Assembly (NCBI GenBank): GCA_936432065.2
Contig: OW386289.2
Location: 89,959,736-90,023,735, forward strand
From: Rutpela maculata
Lineage: Eukaryota > Arthropoda > Insecta > Coleoptera > Cerambycidae
DNA: 64,000 bases
Direction of reading: 5' to 3'
The stretch's first letter is position 1, and each line of letters starts with the position of its first letter. The translations under genes were made by a program, and so were the position numbers. This document shows, piece by piece, positions 11,722 to 23,629 of this stretch. A model generated the notes under the pieces. The model was given only the letters and a program-made list of their open reading frames with translations. It was not told the DNA's origin and made no database searches.

Positions 11722-11971
11722 AAAAACCACTGCCTAAGGAATCACTACTTCCACATCCAGATTTCTTATGCAACTCTCTTAAAACGGCTACTATATTTGC
11801 ACTCAACTATGTGGAAATAATTGTTTATAGAACTTTAATAATATATTTGCTATCATCTACCTCAAAAACCCATAACACACAGTAGGGTTGGGGTGGCGTA
11901 GGAGGGAGTAATGGGGGGGGTGGATGTTGCCAAAAAAAGAAGTGGTTGGTGCCACTATGTGGATGTGGAAG
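11722..11971 (-). repeat. Family A internal-deletion copy
   Basis: Only about 250 bp. The two ends of family A (ACTGCCTAAGGAATCACTAC at one side, ATGTGGATGTGGAAG at the other) remain and the middle is lost. This is a MITE-like deletion derivative. Confidence 0.75.
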
Positions 11972-11974
11972 TAA

Positions 11975-13055
11975 TTACCTTAATACTACGACAGTTTCTA
12001 AGTTTTTAAAGAAGTGTCTTAAATACTTTTCTAACTACAAGTTACGAGATACTTTTACAACATATCTAAAATGCACATACTTTTGTCTGATACAAAAAGC
12101 ATGTTAGGTATGGTCTCTATATTTTAAAATATCTTTTACATTAAGATACTTTCAGCTTTGACCAATCCATTCCACTCTACTGCAAATAGTTCTTAATCAC
12201 TCGTAACAAAATTAAATTCAGATATAAGCGTGTAAATTTAATTAAGGACATCCTGTGCGAGAAAATAGTATTTCTTTTTATGCAAAACATGTCGTAATTC
12301 AACATAACTTGATGTATTAGACATCTATTGTTTATTGTTTTATTTTATTTTTTATTTACAAGTGATTGCTTTCTTTATATAACAATGTATTTATCATTGT
12401 ACCTATTGTACATCAATCACACTTACACCGTGAAATAGTTTTTTCTGAATTAAAAGTTTTCTAAAACGTACACGTGCTTTTATTAATTCGACTAATTTAA
12501 AGAAAGAGAAATTCAACATTGGGTGAAATAGTAGCATCCCTATACCGATAATTCTTTTACATATTCAAAACTATTAACACTGTATAAACCTAGCCCACAT
12601 TCAAAGCTGTTAATATTGTATAAACATAGCCAGGCCAAAAAGTGACCAAGTCATATTTTGAAATTAATTTAAAGGATACTATTATCGTTTTGTAGAGACA
12701 ACCCAACACGTTTTCGGTGGCAGAAATCGAGCCCTTTAGAGTGGCATAAATTTAATTTTTCTGGAACAGGACGATAATGACCGTTTTTTGGCGGATCGGA
12801 AGTAACCCTTCTTTTCCGGTCCTGGTCGAAATTTTCTTCCCATCGTACCGGGCTTATTTCGAGACTTTGAGTGTCATGGGCTCTTGGGCCATATATTGTT
12901 GATAGATAAAAAGATAAAAGATAAAATTTGGTAAATCTAATCTTATATTTTGTGTTACATTTTAGTCCGGCATGGTATAATCTCTTTTTTTTCTAAACCG
13001 AATGAAGTGTGGACTCCATGTCCTGTAAATTACAACGCCTTACAACTACTGTTAT
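11975..13055. other. No gene seen
   Basis: AT-rich. Two diverged 40-bp direct repeats (about 12555-12590 and 12597-12632, CATTCAAA..GTATAAAC) and a GC-richer stretch at 12795-12890 were noted. No protein similarity was recognised. Confidence 0.5.
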
Positions 13056-13061
13056 ATGTAC

Positions 13062-13445
13062 TGTTACGTGTTTACGCTCCTTTTGTACACACTCTGTATC
13101 GTGTATCCGGAAATTACAACACCAGGGTAACACTAAACACTAATTTATCAATTTACGTACTAATTACAACAAATAATTACTTCACTAATATACTACTATC
13201 TAGTGGTAAATTACTTTAATTCACTACTTCAGTCACTTTATTACTTTGCTTACTTCTTCTTAATATATCTCAACTGACTATCTATACTAAATTGTCTTCT
13301 GAAATGTACTGCCCTGTGCCAATATTCGTTGGCTTTGTTGCCGGCCTCGGATATCTAGAGTCGAGCAGAACTACTGCTCTTTACCCTAGTATATCGCTGT
13401 AGACCTAGACCGGCCTCGTGAGGGGCGGACGAACTTACATTACAT
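13062..13445 (-). mobile_element. LTR, related to the solo LTR at 29697-30145
   Basis: The 3' half (13062-13310) is clearly homologous to the solo LTR, sharing TGTTACGTGTTTAC at its edge and the blocks TTCACTACTTCAGTCACTT and TTTGCTTACTTCTTCTTAAT. The U3 half differs. Read on the minus strand it follows a purine-rich tract (GGGAAGGTGGGCGG, about 13473-13486) and an open frame, consistent with a 3' LTR. The upstream edge at 13445 is a guess based on a TGTA start. Confidence 0.5.
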
Positions 13446-13718
13446 TAAATGTGAGCGGTGTAGATGATTTCCGCCCACCTTCCCTGGTCCTGGCTGATAG
13501 ACCTTGCTGGCTAAGACATTTTTCTTCTGATGCTCTTCTGGCTTGGTACTCTTTCTTCGCCAGCTTGTCACCCCCGGGGGTAGTCATCGGTCTGTTGGAA
13601 AACTTTGAGGTATTTTTGGCTGGGATTGACTACCGGTATGTAGAATGTCATTACATCCTAGAGGAAATACAGACCTAAGTGCTTTGGTAGCACTTTCGTT
13701 CTGCACGGAGCTAGGTGA

Positions 13719-14003
13719 CTACGGGTACTGAACGGTGCAGGGTAGTGGGTGGGTGGTTGGGTAATCGTCATGTCTCTTCTGTGGGTTGTCTTCATCGGCG
13801 GTAGTATGGTTCTCATACTCACCTGTTATCCATGATCTGCATCTTCGGCCTCTTGTGTTGTGGATCGTATAGTCAGTGGTCTCCCTGATCAACGGGTTCC
13901 CATGCTCCTCGGCAAGGGTGTATATTTTCTTGGCTCTCTCCCCGATGATTTGGTGGCTAGGGTATACTCTAAGTTGTGCTAAGTGCATTCTTCTTCTGAA
14001 CAT
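13719..14003 (-). CDS. Unidentified 94-codon frame, probably retroelement 3' coding end
   Basis: Highly charged and polar (FRRRMHLAQLRVYPSHQIIG). It sits directly 5', on the same strand, of a purine tract and the LTR at 13062-13445, so it may be the C-terminus of that element's last ORF. No domain was recognised and the frame is not supported further upstream. Confidence 0.3.
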   Translation of the reverse strand: MFRRRMHLAQLRVYPSHQIIGERAKKIYTLAEEHGNPLIRETTDYTIHNTRGRRCRSWITGEYENHTTADEDNPQKRHDDYPTTHPLPCTVQYP

Positions 14004-14009
14004 AATTTT

Positions 14010-14815
14010 CCAAATTTCATGAATTTCAAATCTTTGACCTAACTATCAATAAAATCAATTTTAAATTTAATTATGCCTGAAGTGCTGCATTTTACTATCC
14101 GTTCCACAGAAGCGTTAAGCAAATCTGAATGGGTCGAACCAAGGTTCCCACCGGATTTGGCCCAGACGCTGGTCTCAGCAAATAATAACCCAACAGATTT
14201 TTGGAAGTCTTGGGACGTGGGACAAAATTAAGGCAGTTCGGTCCAAGGCTTCGTTTGATAAAGGCTCGACTCCGGCGAGAAAAATGATTTCCGTCGAAAC
14301 GTTTTTAAATCAATCTTTTGGTCGTTAAATACTTACATTTTTTCTAATTCAAAGTACGTAATTTTTAATTTCAACGGATGTCAAAATTTATTTTTAGAAG
14401 CATTTCAAGTGGAAGAATAATTTTTCTAATAGTTTGTGAAGTGTAACCACAAACGTTCCACACAGGGATTACCGCCCAGGATTAACCTGCAAGCGGTAAG
14501 TACGTAAATCGTTCCATTTTCCCTTGCAATTAAATGTTACAGGTCAATTTGTAAAGAAATTAATAATTTTAGTTATAATCAATGGTCCGGGGAAACAAGT
14601 CGTTTCCTCCGGCTTTGTGTCCAATATAAAATTTATGTGGTTTCTTTGCCATATTCTACCTCAGTAAGTTAGTAATTATCAAGACTTGTTTTATTTAATT
14701 GCGACGTGTTTGTCGTTTCTCTGATAAACCTGGGTTTTCTTTACCAAATATTGAGCCGGCACACTATACAAATCGTCAGGGCTACGTACCAGCTTTCCCA
14801 AAGCTTGTAAGATCC
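14010..14815. other. No gene assigned
   Basis: A locally GC-richer stretch (14080-14290) with no open frame of note, then AT-rich sequence. It may be decayed retroelement interior. Confidence 0.4.
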
Positions 14816-14819
14816 ACGA

Positions 14820-15060
14820 CTACCCAAGCAACCCTTCTCCAAGGGGGTAGTTTGTAACAAAGTCCCTGAAGATGTATGCGTTGCGTACGAACCATGGTGC
14901 GGCCACCACTATCCGGAGGGCGACGTTCTCTGCTCTCTGAATCTGCTGGAGGTAGGTGTCCGTTTGGTAGCCCCAGGCGTGCGTCAGTTGAGCCTGATGA
15001 GTGACCTGATAAGCGTGAGCTTATTCCTCAGGTTACTGCTCTGTGCGGCCACTCACTCCC
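14820..15060 (-). pseudogene. Jockey-type LINE reverse transcriptase fragment
   Basis: The minus strand translates to YLQQIQRAENVALRIVVAAP followed by WFVRNAYIFRDF. This matches the conserved region after the RT palm in jockey-clade ORF2 (pattern Q..LR.IV.APW.VRN..I.RDL). Only this block is recognisable; both sides are decayed or truncated. Confidence 0.75.
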
Positions 15061-15064
15061 TGTT

Positions 15065-16000
15065 TATACTCCTGGGTAATTGATTCTGGATCTTTCTACA
15101 TATGTCAACAAATGTTCCAGTAGATGTTAGCACCGCGCAAATCTCTGAGACGATTGCCGAACTAACTAGCCAACTTATTTTTCTGTTACTTATACATGGG
15201 ACTTAGAGGAAATTCCTATAGATAGGGTACAAAGCTATAACAGTACAATAACATTTTGAACGTATCGATGCAGATGAAAATCCTCTAATTTTGGGAGTAA
15301 TTGATAATGCAAAGACTAATTAAATCATGAAATCGTTCATTGGTAATTACTGCAAAGTGTAACGTCATGGACGCTCATCACAAATCGCCCTTAATAATAA
15401 ATTGCGTTTAGGAGAAGGCTGGTTTATTTTTATTTGCATCCCTACTTCATCAATGGATTTTTGTTACTATTTTTCCGTTGACTTTGAAATCGAATTCTAT
15501 GAATCCGAAATTTAGGAATTTCATTCTGTTTATTTCGTTTTCCGCCCCCTGAAACTGCTCTATTTTATAAAAAACATGTTATTCGTACATTTTTCGTTAT
15601 TTTGGTACTCGAATTCTATACTAATTAGACATTTCAAAATTTTACTTAGTTATTTTGATGTATCACCTAAAAACCAACTCAATTTGTGAATGGGATGTTT
15701 TAAATTATTTTTCCTACAATTACGAGCCTATTCTGAATCAATTTCGTAAGTTTCAGAATTTTGATCAAACATTGTTAATCTGAAGCGACTCTGCAGCGGC
15801 ACTGCCTAGTTATTTAAATAAATTATATAAACGTCACGAAAACAAATTTTCCTGAATTTAATTTCATGTCATACTTCACATGAAGTCTCTAGTAGCGCTT
15901 CTGGCGTAAAATCCAATAATGGCACAGGTATTATTAGTAAAACTCCGTTTATTTTGAAGGCATACCCGTTATTTATTAAATTTGTCAAGCACTAAGTGTC
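15065..16000. other. No gene seen
   Basis: AT-rich intergenic sequence without recognised repeats or coding similarity. Confidence 0.5.
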
Positions 16001-16005
16001 AAACC

Positions 16006-16019
16006 GTTGCCATGGTAAC
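16006..16019. promoter_or_regulatory. X-box-like RFX site (GTTGCCATGGTAAC)
   Basis: A perfect palindrome matching the RFX consensus GTYNCC-(0-3 nt)-RGNAAC. In animals such sites lie shortly upstream of cilium genes. About 100 bp downstream on the + strand is ATGAGCAAAATAAATTCG followed by GTAAGC, a possible tiny first coding exon and splice donor. Chance or transposon origin cannot be excluded, and no downstream exon was found. Confidence 0.35.
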
Positions 16020-16021
16020 GG

Positions 16022-17125
16022 ATGCTTGCCTGTTTTTCGTCAATATATACGATTTCATTTTGGTTAAGCAACGTTTTACAATACAGAATTTATTTGAAAC
16101 AGTATTATGCAATGAGCAAAATAAATTCGGTAAGCTATTTTTCAGACAATTCTTTTAGAAAAACATTTCTGATGAAACTTTTTGCGCTTCACATTTTTAT
16201 CGATTTTGATGCTATGACAACTGTTTTTTTATTTTTCCTTCGTTCAAAAATCATTAAAATAAAGTAACATTATTAATTTGTTTTTAAATGAGCTGATTTT
16301 CAGAATTAACCATTTATTACAAAAACTTTTCTACATTAAATTTTCTGAATTTAAACTGTGAATACTTTTTTAATTAAAATTTTATTATTAAAGTTTGAAG
16401 TTTGATATTTAAAGCTCTATAAATAAACCTAAAACTTTGTGAGTTATATGTTTCATACTTAGCAAAATGTCTTGGTAATATTTTGCTACAAAGATTTTGT
16501 TTCACAGGTATAATTAACGAGTAAAATACTAAAGCTTTCGAGGCCCTAACAAATTCTGTTATATTTGGCACAACTATAAATGAAAATTGGTCTTCATATT
16601 TTGTATTTCTACAAATCGATATTTGAAGGTTTTGTAAATTACATAGTCCTTTTTATTAATTGACAAGCATACAAAATGTGTTGTGTTAACTTATGTGGGA
16701 ATTCTCTCCATCTCACCTGTTACCTCATCATTCTAGCATCCCCTCAATTTTCCCACCACATTCTCTCACTTTTCCCACCTTATCACCACATTCTCTTTTC
16801 CACCATCTACTCTCATTCCCCTTCCCACTATCTTTCCCTACATTTCCATCCCTTCTCATATAAAGAAGTCCATTTTCTATGTTGGAATGATGTATTCTTC
16901 TTCTTAATTACAAATTTTTAGCAGACGTGTTGTGGCTCAACCATTATTCTAGTTTGTCTCCCTTTACTGTATGACACGTTTAACAGTATTATATCATCTG
17001 TCGTGGGTGCCTGTTAAACACTATGCCCCACCACAGCTTTTTCCTATCAACTCCTTTGAACAACTGTTCTATTTTCTCGTTTTTTAGGTTGAAGTGGCCA
17101 AGAAATGAGAGAATTCGGGAAAATA
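16022..17125. other. No gene seen; pyrimidine-rich tract
   Basis: Contains a C/T-rich tract (about 16710-16860) of repeated TTCTC/TTCCC, which explains the open frame over 16676-16921. The remainder is AT-rich. Confidence 0.5.
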
Positions 17126-17129
17126 TGGT

Positions 17130-17262
17130 GCACTTTGGAAGAAGTCCCTGCTTGACGCTGTTGCCAACCTTACATTTGTCGAAGTTGGTGTGTCGACTTT
17201 TCTTCATTCTATCGGCGAATGATAGAGGCCAGATGTCTGGAAAGATCTCTATGTGTTTACAG
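17130..17262 (-). pseudogene. Short LINE RT fragment
   Basis: The minus strand reads NFDKCKVGNSVKQGLLPKC, similar to NSDKCKIGKSVKQSCILL in the RT fragment at 28262-28640. Both resemble the strand preceding the (V)RQGC..SP block of RTE-type reverse transcriptases. Very short and decayed; it abuts the RTE 3' end at 17263. Confidence 0.4.
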
Positions 17263-17980
17263 GATTGATTGATTTACCAGCGTACGTTAGGCATTGCTAC
17301 CACTCCCAGGCCATACCGGCGGGCCGGCTACGTCTACGCTTTGTTGGATTTGGGTCATACTCGTTTTTAGCATCGAAAACTACATGGTACAGGCAGTGCC
17401 GGTGTTTGTGAAATGAGTTGTCATCTGACTCTTCTGATTCCTCCGTTTCTGATTCTGGTAGAGCATTTTGTATAGTTGAAATTTCTTTCTGGTAATCATT
17501 TTTTCCCCCTCACTTTGTATCCCAGCATGCTTGATCCTTTCTTAGTTTGTTCGTGATCTTCTCGATTATTGTTCTCCACGTGTAGCATGGTCTTCCTATT
17601 TTTAGTTTGTTGCTGTTAAGTTTTAGCGCTTTCTTCAGTAGATGTGTTGAGTCCCTTCTCTGGACATGTCCCCAGTACTTCATAGTGTATATTTCTATCC
17701 TTTTTGTAATTGTCTTTCCTTCCAGTAGGTACTGTTGATATTTCATGTCTCTGTTTCCATCTTGTTTTTGCGAGTAGTTGGATGATGTCCCTTTCAGCTC
17801 TTCTCAAACTTCTTCTATTGACTTTTATCGTTGCCGCGTTTTTCACTCCATATGTCATCGTTGGCAGTATGATGCCTACGTACAGCCGCTTGGTCAGGCC
17901 CCATGATGGTTTGTTCTTCTCGATTAATGGTATAGTACATATATACCCTTGTGACTCTGCAAGGTTTCAGTTCATTGATG
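17263..17980 (-). mobile_element. RTE-type LINE, copy 1, 3' part
   Basis: The minus strand gives RT C-terminal sequence nearly identical to copy 3 at 58268-61138 (PTMTYGVKNAA, RSLRRAERDIIQLL, IYTMKYWGHVQRRDSTHLL, KIGRPCYTW), with frameshifts. It ends with the family's 3' UTR (GGCATTGCTACCACTCCCA on the plus strand) and a short TGATTGATT tail. The 5' limit near 17980 is where alignment to copy 3 stops. Confidence 0.85.
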
Positions 17981-18001
17981 GATGTCAGCATGAACAGGAT
18001 G

Positions 18002-18205
18002 TCAGCACGAACAGTAATCTGAGTTGTTTTGTATATAGTCCGCTACTTGTTTTCGTAGCTTTTTCATAGCGTTGGTGTGTGCCGAGGTTATGTTTTCTCC
18101 TTCTAGCTGATGGCTTAGTGCTCCATACAGATAGTTCCCGTCGCCGTCAATTTTTTGCACCATTTGCAGGTGTGTCTTCGTTCCCACGTTCTGTAGTAGA
18201 TCCAT
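18002..18205 (-). pseudogene. OTU-domain cysteine protease fragment
   Basis: A 67-codon frame whose centre reads KIDGDGNYLYGALSHQLEG, then a helix-rich LRKQVADYIQNNSDY. OTU-family proteases have GDGNC(L/W)FRA(I/L)S..L at the active site. Here the nucleophilic Cys is Tyr (TAT for TGT), so it would be inactive. The fragment ends in a stop and lies just upstream, on the same strand, of an RTE 3' part. OTU domains are carried by several transposon groups, so this is probably element-derived. Confidence 0.65.
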
Positions 18206-21004
18206 AATTTTTGTGTTTCCTGGAGAGATATTATTTTTTGGGAAAATTTGTATCGAGTATATTTTTTTTTATGTGCTCTAAGAAATTCGGTTTTGGCTAA
18301 CCAATGGCGTACTAGTACGTCACTGGTTAGCTCGAGTTTAGTTTAAATTCGGTATTTGCTAGAAGAAAAGTATTTATTGCCCTATAATTTATTATTTAAC
18401 CATATTTTATCTTAACTGCTGACTTTTAGGGGAGTCTAAATTGAAATCCTTTAGGCTGTCTAGGCTAGTAACTAGTCAGTAAGTAATAGGCCAGTGGAAT
18501 TAGCAAATATGCATATTGTAATTCGTTTCAGGATGCCACGTGGATTAAACCATAGTTGTATTGATTACGAACATGTCCCTGAATTTGGTCCACTTTTTGA
18601 CTGCCGGAACATTGTTTATTTAACGATTTATTTTTGAAATATTAAAAAAAATCGACTTTTTAAAAGATAACTCAAAGACCTTTGACGATAGGTTTTTCAA
18701 TTTGTAGATACTGTTAGAACTTTGAAAAACGGTTAATTTGAGAGGTGTTTCGTTTAAAACCGCTTGAAAATTTGTTTAAATAGTTGCAAAAAACCGCGAA
18801 AATTTTCGCAATTTGCAAATATTTTTCATTCTTTAACAAAAGCACTTTAGTGCTTGAAACTTTGACAAAATATGTCATCATATGACAAAAATATTTCATC
18901 ACCCCAAAGTTACCTCTAAAATTTCATCAAAAAATTTTAATTAGTTTAAGAGATATTCAATTTGTTTATTAAAAACATGAATAATGTAAAATGCAAATTC
19001 ACCCAGTTCCCGTTATCGTAGAGGGTTGATCTGGACATCATTTTTTTTGTTGAGACTTAAACTTTACGTTTTCATTAATGGTAAATCAAATTTGCATTAT
19101 TTTCAACTTCAAAATGGCGTTTGAAAAAGTGTCACATTTTGAGGTTAGGTTTTTTGCTAATAACTTTTAAACAAATGAAGATTTTGCAGTATCGTTCGGA
19201 TATCTTTGTTGCTGAGGTTTTTTCACACATTTTCAAAAAAAAAATGACTCTGTAGCCTTACTAGAAGCCGAGATGAGTGCTTGAAACTTGGACAAAATAT
19301 GTCTTTCATCACCCCAAAGTTACCTCTAAAATTTCATCAAAAAATTTTAATTAGTTTAAGAGATATTCAATTTGTTTATTAAAAACATGAATAATGTAAA
19401 ATGCAAATTCACCCAGTTCCCGTTGTTGTAGAGGGTTGATCTGGACATCATTTTTTTTGTTGAGACTTAAACTTTATATATTTTCATTAATGGTAAATCA
19501 AATTTGCATTATTAGTCCAATCAATGAATGCCCAAAAGGTGATTGTAGAGAACATTTTGGAGGGGAGAATTTTTCTCTTCAGGGATGTGTTGGGGGTAGT
19601 CAGGAGGTAAACATACTAAAAGTCCCCGCCCCTAGCCCCGCCGCTTCAGGAGAGAGGGGGGGTGGAAAGGTTCCTTTTTTCGATTCTTCGCTTATAACTC
19701 GGAAACGATGCGTCGTATGGGAAAAGGTAATCTATGCAAAATTAAACGTAATTAAATTTTCCACAAGAATGTTTATATTCATTTTCTTCCTATGTGTTAT
19801 AGTTTATGAGATGTTCGCCAGCGAAAATCGATAATTAATAAAAAAAAATCAATTATGTACCTTGTATATTTCTATCAAAATGGTTTACCGTGGTCTGCTA
19901 ATAAATCACAGTCACAAAACAATCTTTATTTTACAACACTGGACGTATTTACTAACGTAATATTTTGTCGAAATCTATACATTTCTTAAAATATACAGTG
20001 TGACTCACTTAAAATGAAGATACCTTTATAACTTTTTCATTTTGTTTCCGACTTGAATCAAATTTTACTCAAGTATAGAACAAATTAGGATCTACTTATG
20101 ACCAGAAAATCATTCACCTGCTATAAAGGCAAAGCCACCTGCGGTACCAAAATATACTGAAAAAAATTAAACATTTTGAATGTTAGACATTCTAAAAAAT
20201 GCATCCGATCGGCGCCACAAACGTACATACACCAAAATTTTATTTGATTATTGATGGGGAATATGTCTTACATAAGCTCATCTGGCAAAGGGGGTCCTCA
20301 GTTTCCGTAATTTGTGGTGGCTACGTAAAATTCATCGTTCGTAAGATGAAAAATCAATATGATTTTTAATCTTTTTTCTCATATTTTGGTACAGCTGGTA
20401 GCTTTGCCTTTATAGTAGGTGAATTTTCTGGTCATAAGTAGATCCTAATTTATTCTATACTTTAGTAAAATTTAATTCAAATCGGAAACAAAATGAAAAA
20501 GTTATAAGGGTATCTTCATTTTATGTGAGTCACACTGTATATTTAAGGAAATGTCTAGATTTCGACAAAATATTACGTTAGTAAATATGTCCAGTGTTGT
20601 AAAATAAAGATAGTTTTGTGACTGTGATTTATTAGCAGACCACGGTAAACCGCTTTGATAGACATATTCAAGGTACACAATTGATTTTTTTTTATTAATT
20701 ATCGATTTTCGCTGGCGAATATCTCGTAAAATATAACACATAGGAAGAAAATAAATATAAACATTCTTGTGGTAAATTTAATCACGTTCAATTTTGCATA
20801 GATTACCTTTTTTTTTCGTACGACGCATCGTTTCCGAGTTATAAGCGAAGAATCGAAGAAAGGAACCTTTCCACCCCCCTCTCCTACTGAAGCGGCGGGG
20901 CAAGGGGCGGGGACTTTTAGTATGTTTACCTCCTGACTACCCCCAACACATTCCTGAAGAGAAAAATTCTCCCCTCCAAAATGTTCTCTACAACTCTTTC
21001 ATTG

Positions 21005-21740
21005 ACTGGACTATATTTTCAACTTCAAAATGACGTTTGAAAAAGTGTCACATTTTGAGGTTAGGTTTTTTGCTAATAACTTTTAAACAAATGAAGATTT
21101 TGCAATATCGTTCGGATATCTTTGTTGCTGAGGTTTTTTCACACATTTTCAAAAAAGAAGCCGAGATGATTTTTTTTTTAATAAATTCGTAATTTGTTTA
21201 TTAATAAACATTAACAGCTGAAACTTGGCGAACAACTAGTTTAATAGTCTATCTTTGTAATAGAGCTGAGTTTGGGGGAAAAAATTCAATTTGCAACGAT
21301 AACAATAATTAATTTTAAATCAGCGTCAGAACAGGAGTGAGAAGCATGAGTCATATCTGTAACACGTTCATAAAATGATCGAGACGAGTTTAAATCCGTC
21401 AACCAAAGATTTATCGTTTCTCCGATTTTGACTTTTTTTAAATTTGGGGTAGCGTGATGAAATAATAATATCTGTCATGTCGATTTTTTCCTAATTAAAC
21501 AATAATTTGTTATAAACTATTATTTTTTGTTAAAAATTTTTTTACGAATTTATTAAAAAAAAAATCATCTCGGCTTCTAATAAGGCTACGGAGTCATTTT
21601 TTTTTTGAAAATGTGTGAAAAGACCGCAGCAACAAGATATGAGAACGATATTGCAAAATCTTCATTTGTTTAAAAGTTATTAGCAATAAACCTAACCTCA
21701 AAATGTGACACTTTTTCAAACGCCATTTTGAAGTTGAAAA
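21005..21740. repeat. Nested inverted duplication inside foldback 1
   Basis: 21005-21195 is repeated inverted at 21541-21740, around a roughly 350-bp spacer unique in this window. The inner edges are AGAAGCCGAGATGATTTTTT (from about 21160) and its inverse ending at 21580. The left arm of foldback 1 lacks this spacer, so it is a later rearrangement or insertion. Confidence 0.7.
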
Positions 21741-22206
21741 TAATGCAAATTTGATTTGCCATTAATGAAAACATAAAGTTTTTAAGTCTCAACAAAAAAT
21801 GTCCAGATGTCCAGATCAACCCCTCTACGACAACGGGAACTGGGTGAATTTGCATTTTACATTATTTATGTTTTTAATAAACAAATTGAATGTCTCTTAA
21901 ACTAATTAAAATTTTTTGATGAAATTTTAGGGATAACTTTGGGGTAATAAAAGACATTTCCTTAAAGTTTCAAGCACTAAAGTTCTTTTGTTAAAGAATG
22001 AAAAATATTTGCAAATTGCTAAAATTTTCGCGGTTTTTTGCAATTATTTAAACAAATTTTCAAGCGTTTCAAACGAAACATCTCTCAAATTAACCGTTTT
22101 TCAAAGTTCTAACAGTATCTATAAATTAAAAAACCTACCGTCAAAGGTCTTTGAGTTATCTTTAAAAAAGTCGATTTTTTTAAATTTTTTAACAATAAAT
22201 CGTTAT

Positions 22207-22672
22207 AGTTATTAAGGTACCAAGGGTGTTATAAGGATAATAACGCACCGAGGTCGGCAGTGTACAATCCCGAGGGCCTCTGGCCCGAGGGAGTGTACGT
22301 CGACCGAGGGCGTCATTATCCTATAACACCCGTGGTGCCTTCAACGTTTAATGTCCTGCAAGTCTGTTATTTAATTCGAATTTTTTTTTTTTTTGACATT
22401 TACGATTTATTAATTTGACATCTATTATGTTCAGAACGATTTGATTTAAAAGAGGGTAAAAATCAAAATTGTTTGTAAACGCCGCCGTTGCATAGCAACG
22501 CATTTTGTTTGTCAATAACGCTATCATAATTTGCTTGTTTTGGGTTGTATTATAATTTTATAATGCCCTAGGGCGTTATAGATATTCATAACGCCCTAGG
22601 GCGTTATTTTTCATTTAATGTATCTCAAAATAGGGCGGTTATTGTAAAATAACAGACTTGTAGGACATTAAA
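22207..22672. mobile_element. Palindromic insertion in foldback 1 right arm
   Basis: Compared with the left arm (about 18612-18630), this 465 bp is inserted between AATCGTTA and AATAAACAATG. 22213-22344 forms a large stem (AAGGTACCAAGGGTGTTATA pairing with 22318-22344) with inner GC-rich complementary blocks. TTAATGTCCTGCAAGTCTGT (about 22350) recurs inverted at about 22650-22671. GCCCTAGGGC occurs twice at 22566-22605. It is non-coding and MITE-like, with an uncertain superfamily. Confidence 0.7.
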
Positions 22673-22744
22673 TAAACAATGTTCCGGGGACCAAAAAGTG
22701 GACCAAATTCAGGGTCATATTCGTAATCAATAAAACTATCGTTT

Positions 22745-23335
22745 AATAATACTGGACTATAAGGTATAAATAAAATGAAAGCGGTAAAATTGAAAATCGT
22801 TACGAAATTATTAACCCGTAAAAAGTGTGTGTTTTGTTATGTTATAATTGAAATGTAAAAACTTATCTGTGTATTCCCTGTGTATTTTCGTGGTATCTCC
22901 GAGTATTTGATGCCACCGCACTTCTCTATGATTTATTGCTTCAAGTGAGTGGTTTGGGATTGGGATTCGGTGCCCCTTGTCACCAAGGGTTTTTCACTTC
23001 TTTGTGCACTCGAAGATTTTAAGCAATATTATATCTGAACACTTCACCGACGGTAATAATTAAATATTACCTATATAACTTAACTGTTGTTATGCGAATA
23101 TGTATCAATTTATGTAGAGTTTTTCACTCAACGCAACAAACATAATTTTGTCCTATTGAACCAGCTTTTGACCGGGTTTTTACGCAAATTACTAGGAGCG
23201 TTGTAAAGCGCTATAAGATCTCTAGAGGTACTCTGTACATTTACAAGATTGTATTAAAATATATTAAGCTCTCTTTGAGTCTTGGCGAAATAAACATTCA
23301 GATCAACAGGCAGACACACAAAAGTATGAAGATAT
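22745..23335. other. No gene seen
   Basis: AT-rich, no recognised repeat or coding similarity. Confidence 0.5.
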
Positions 23336-23339
23336 ATTT

Positions 23340-23440
23340 TCTGACTGTACTATCATTAACCATGCCATACCCCATATGGGTTTCGAACCTAGGACCCTTG
23401 GATTCCGAGTCAAAAACGTAAGAACCACCTAAAACGTAAA
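23340..23440 (-). repeat. tRNA-like half, SINE or tRNA pseudogene
   Basis: The minus strand has GGTTCGAAACCC preceded by an anticodon-arm-like TTGACTCGGAATCCAAGGG. This fits the B box (GGTTCGANNCC) and the 3' half of a tRNA, or the head of a tRNA-derived SINE. No A box or acceptor stem was identified. Confidence 0.4.
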
Positions 23441-23629
23441 AAAATGTAAAAAATGTTAATTGTTATAAAAACCTAAAAATCAAAAAAAAAATTCTCAAAT
23501 TTAAACCATTAATAACATTTTTATTTACTGATAGATTTTGTTAAAAAACAATAGGGTTCTTCCCCTAGCTAACACTAACTTAGTGTCCAAATTTCAGTAC
23601 AATCGGATTTTTCTTTCTTAAGTTATCGT

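Larger units (their letters stand above)
18549..22744. mobile_element. Foldback element 1, about 4.2 kb
   Basis: The left arm (18549-about 20180) is repeated inverted on the right (about 20360-22744). Matching landmarks: TGTCCCTGAATTTGGTCCAC at 18574 against the inverse at 22690-22712; AAATGTGACACTTTTTCAAA at 21702 against 19118; TCACCTGCTATAAAGGC at 20116 against 20418. A 200-bp segment is also repeated directly within the left arm (18886-19090 and 19306-19500). No transposase was found. Open frames in the arms are shadows of the repeat. Secondary insertions in the right arm are listed separately. Confidence 0.85.

Noticed and set aside
16676..16921. 81-codon plus-strand frame
   Set aside because: Produced by a pyrimidine-rich low-complexity tract.
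21988..22215. 75-codon frame in foldback 1
   Set aside because: The opposite arm has the same sequence with different frames; it is a repeat shadow.
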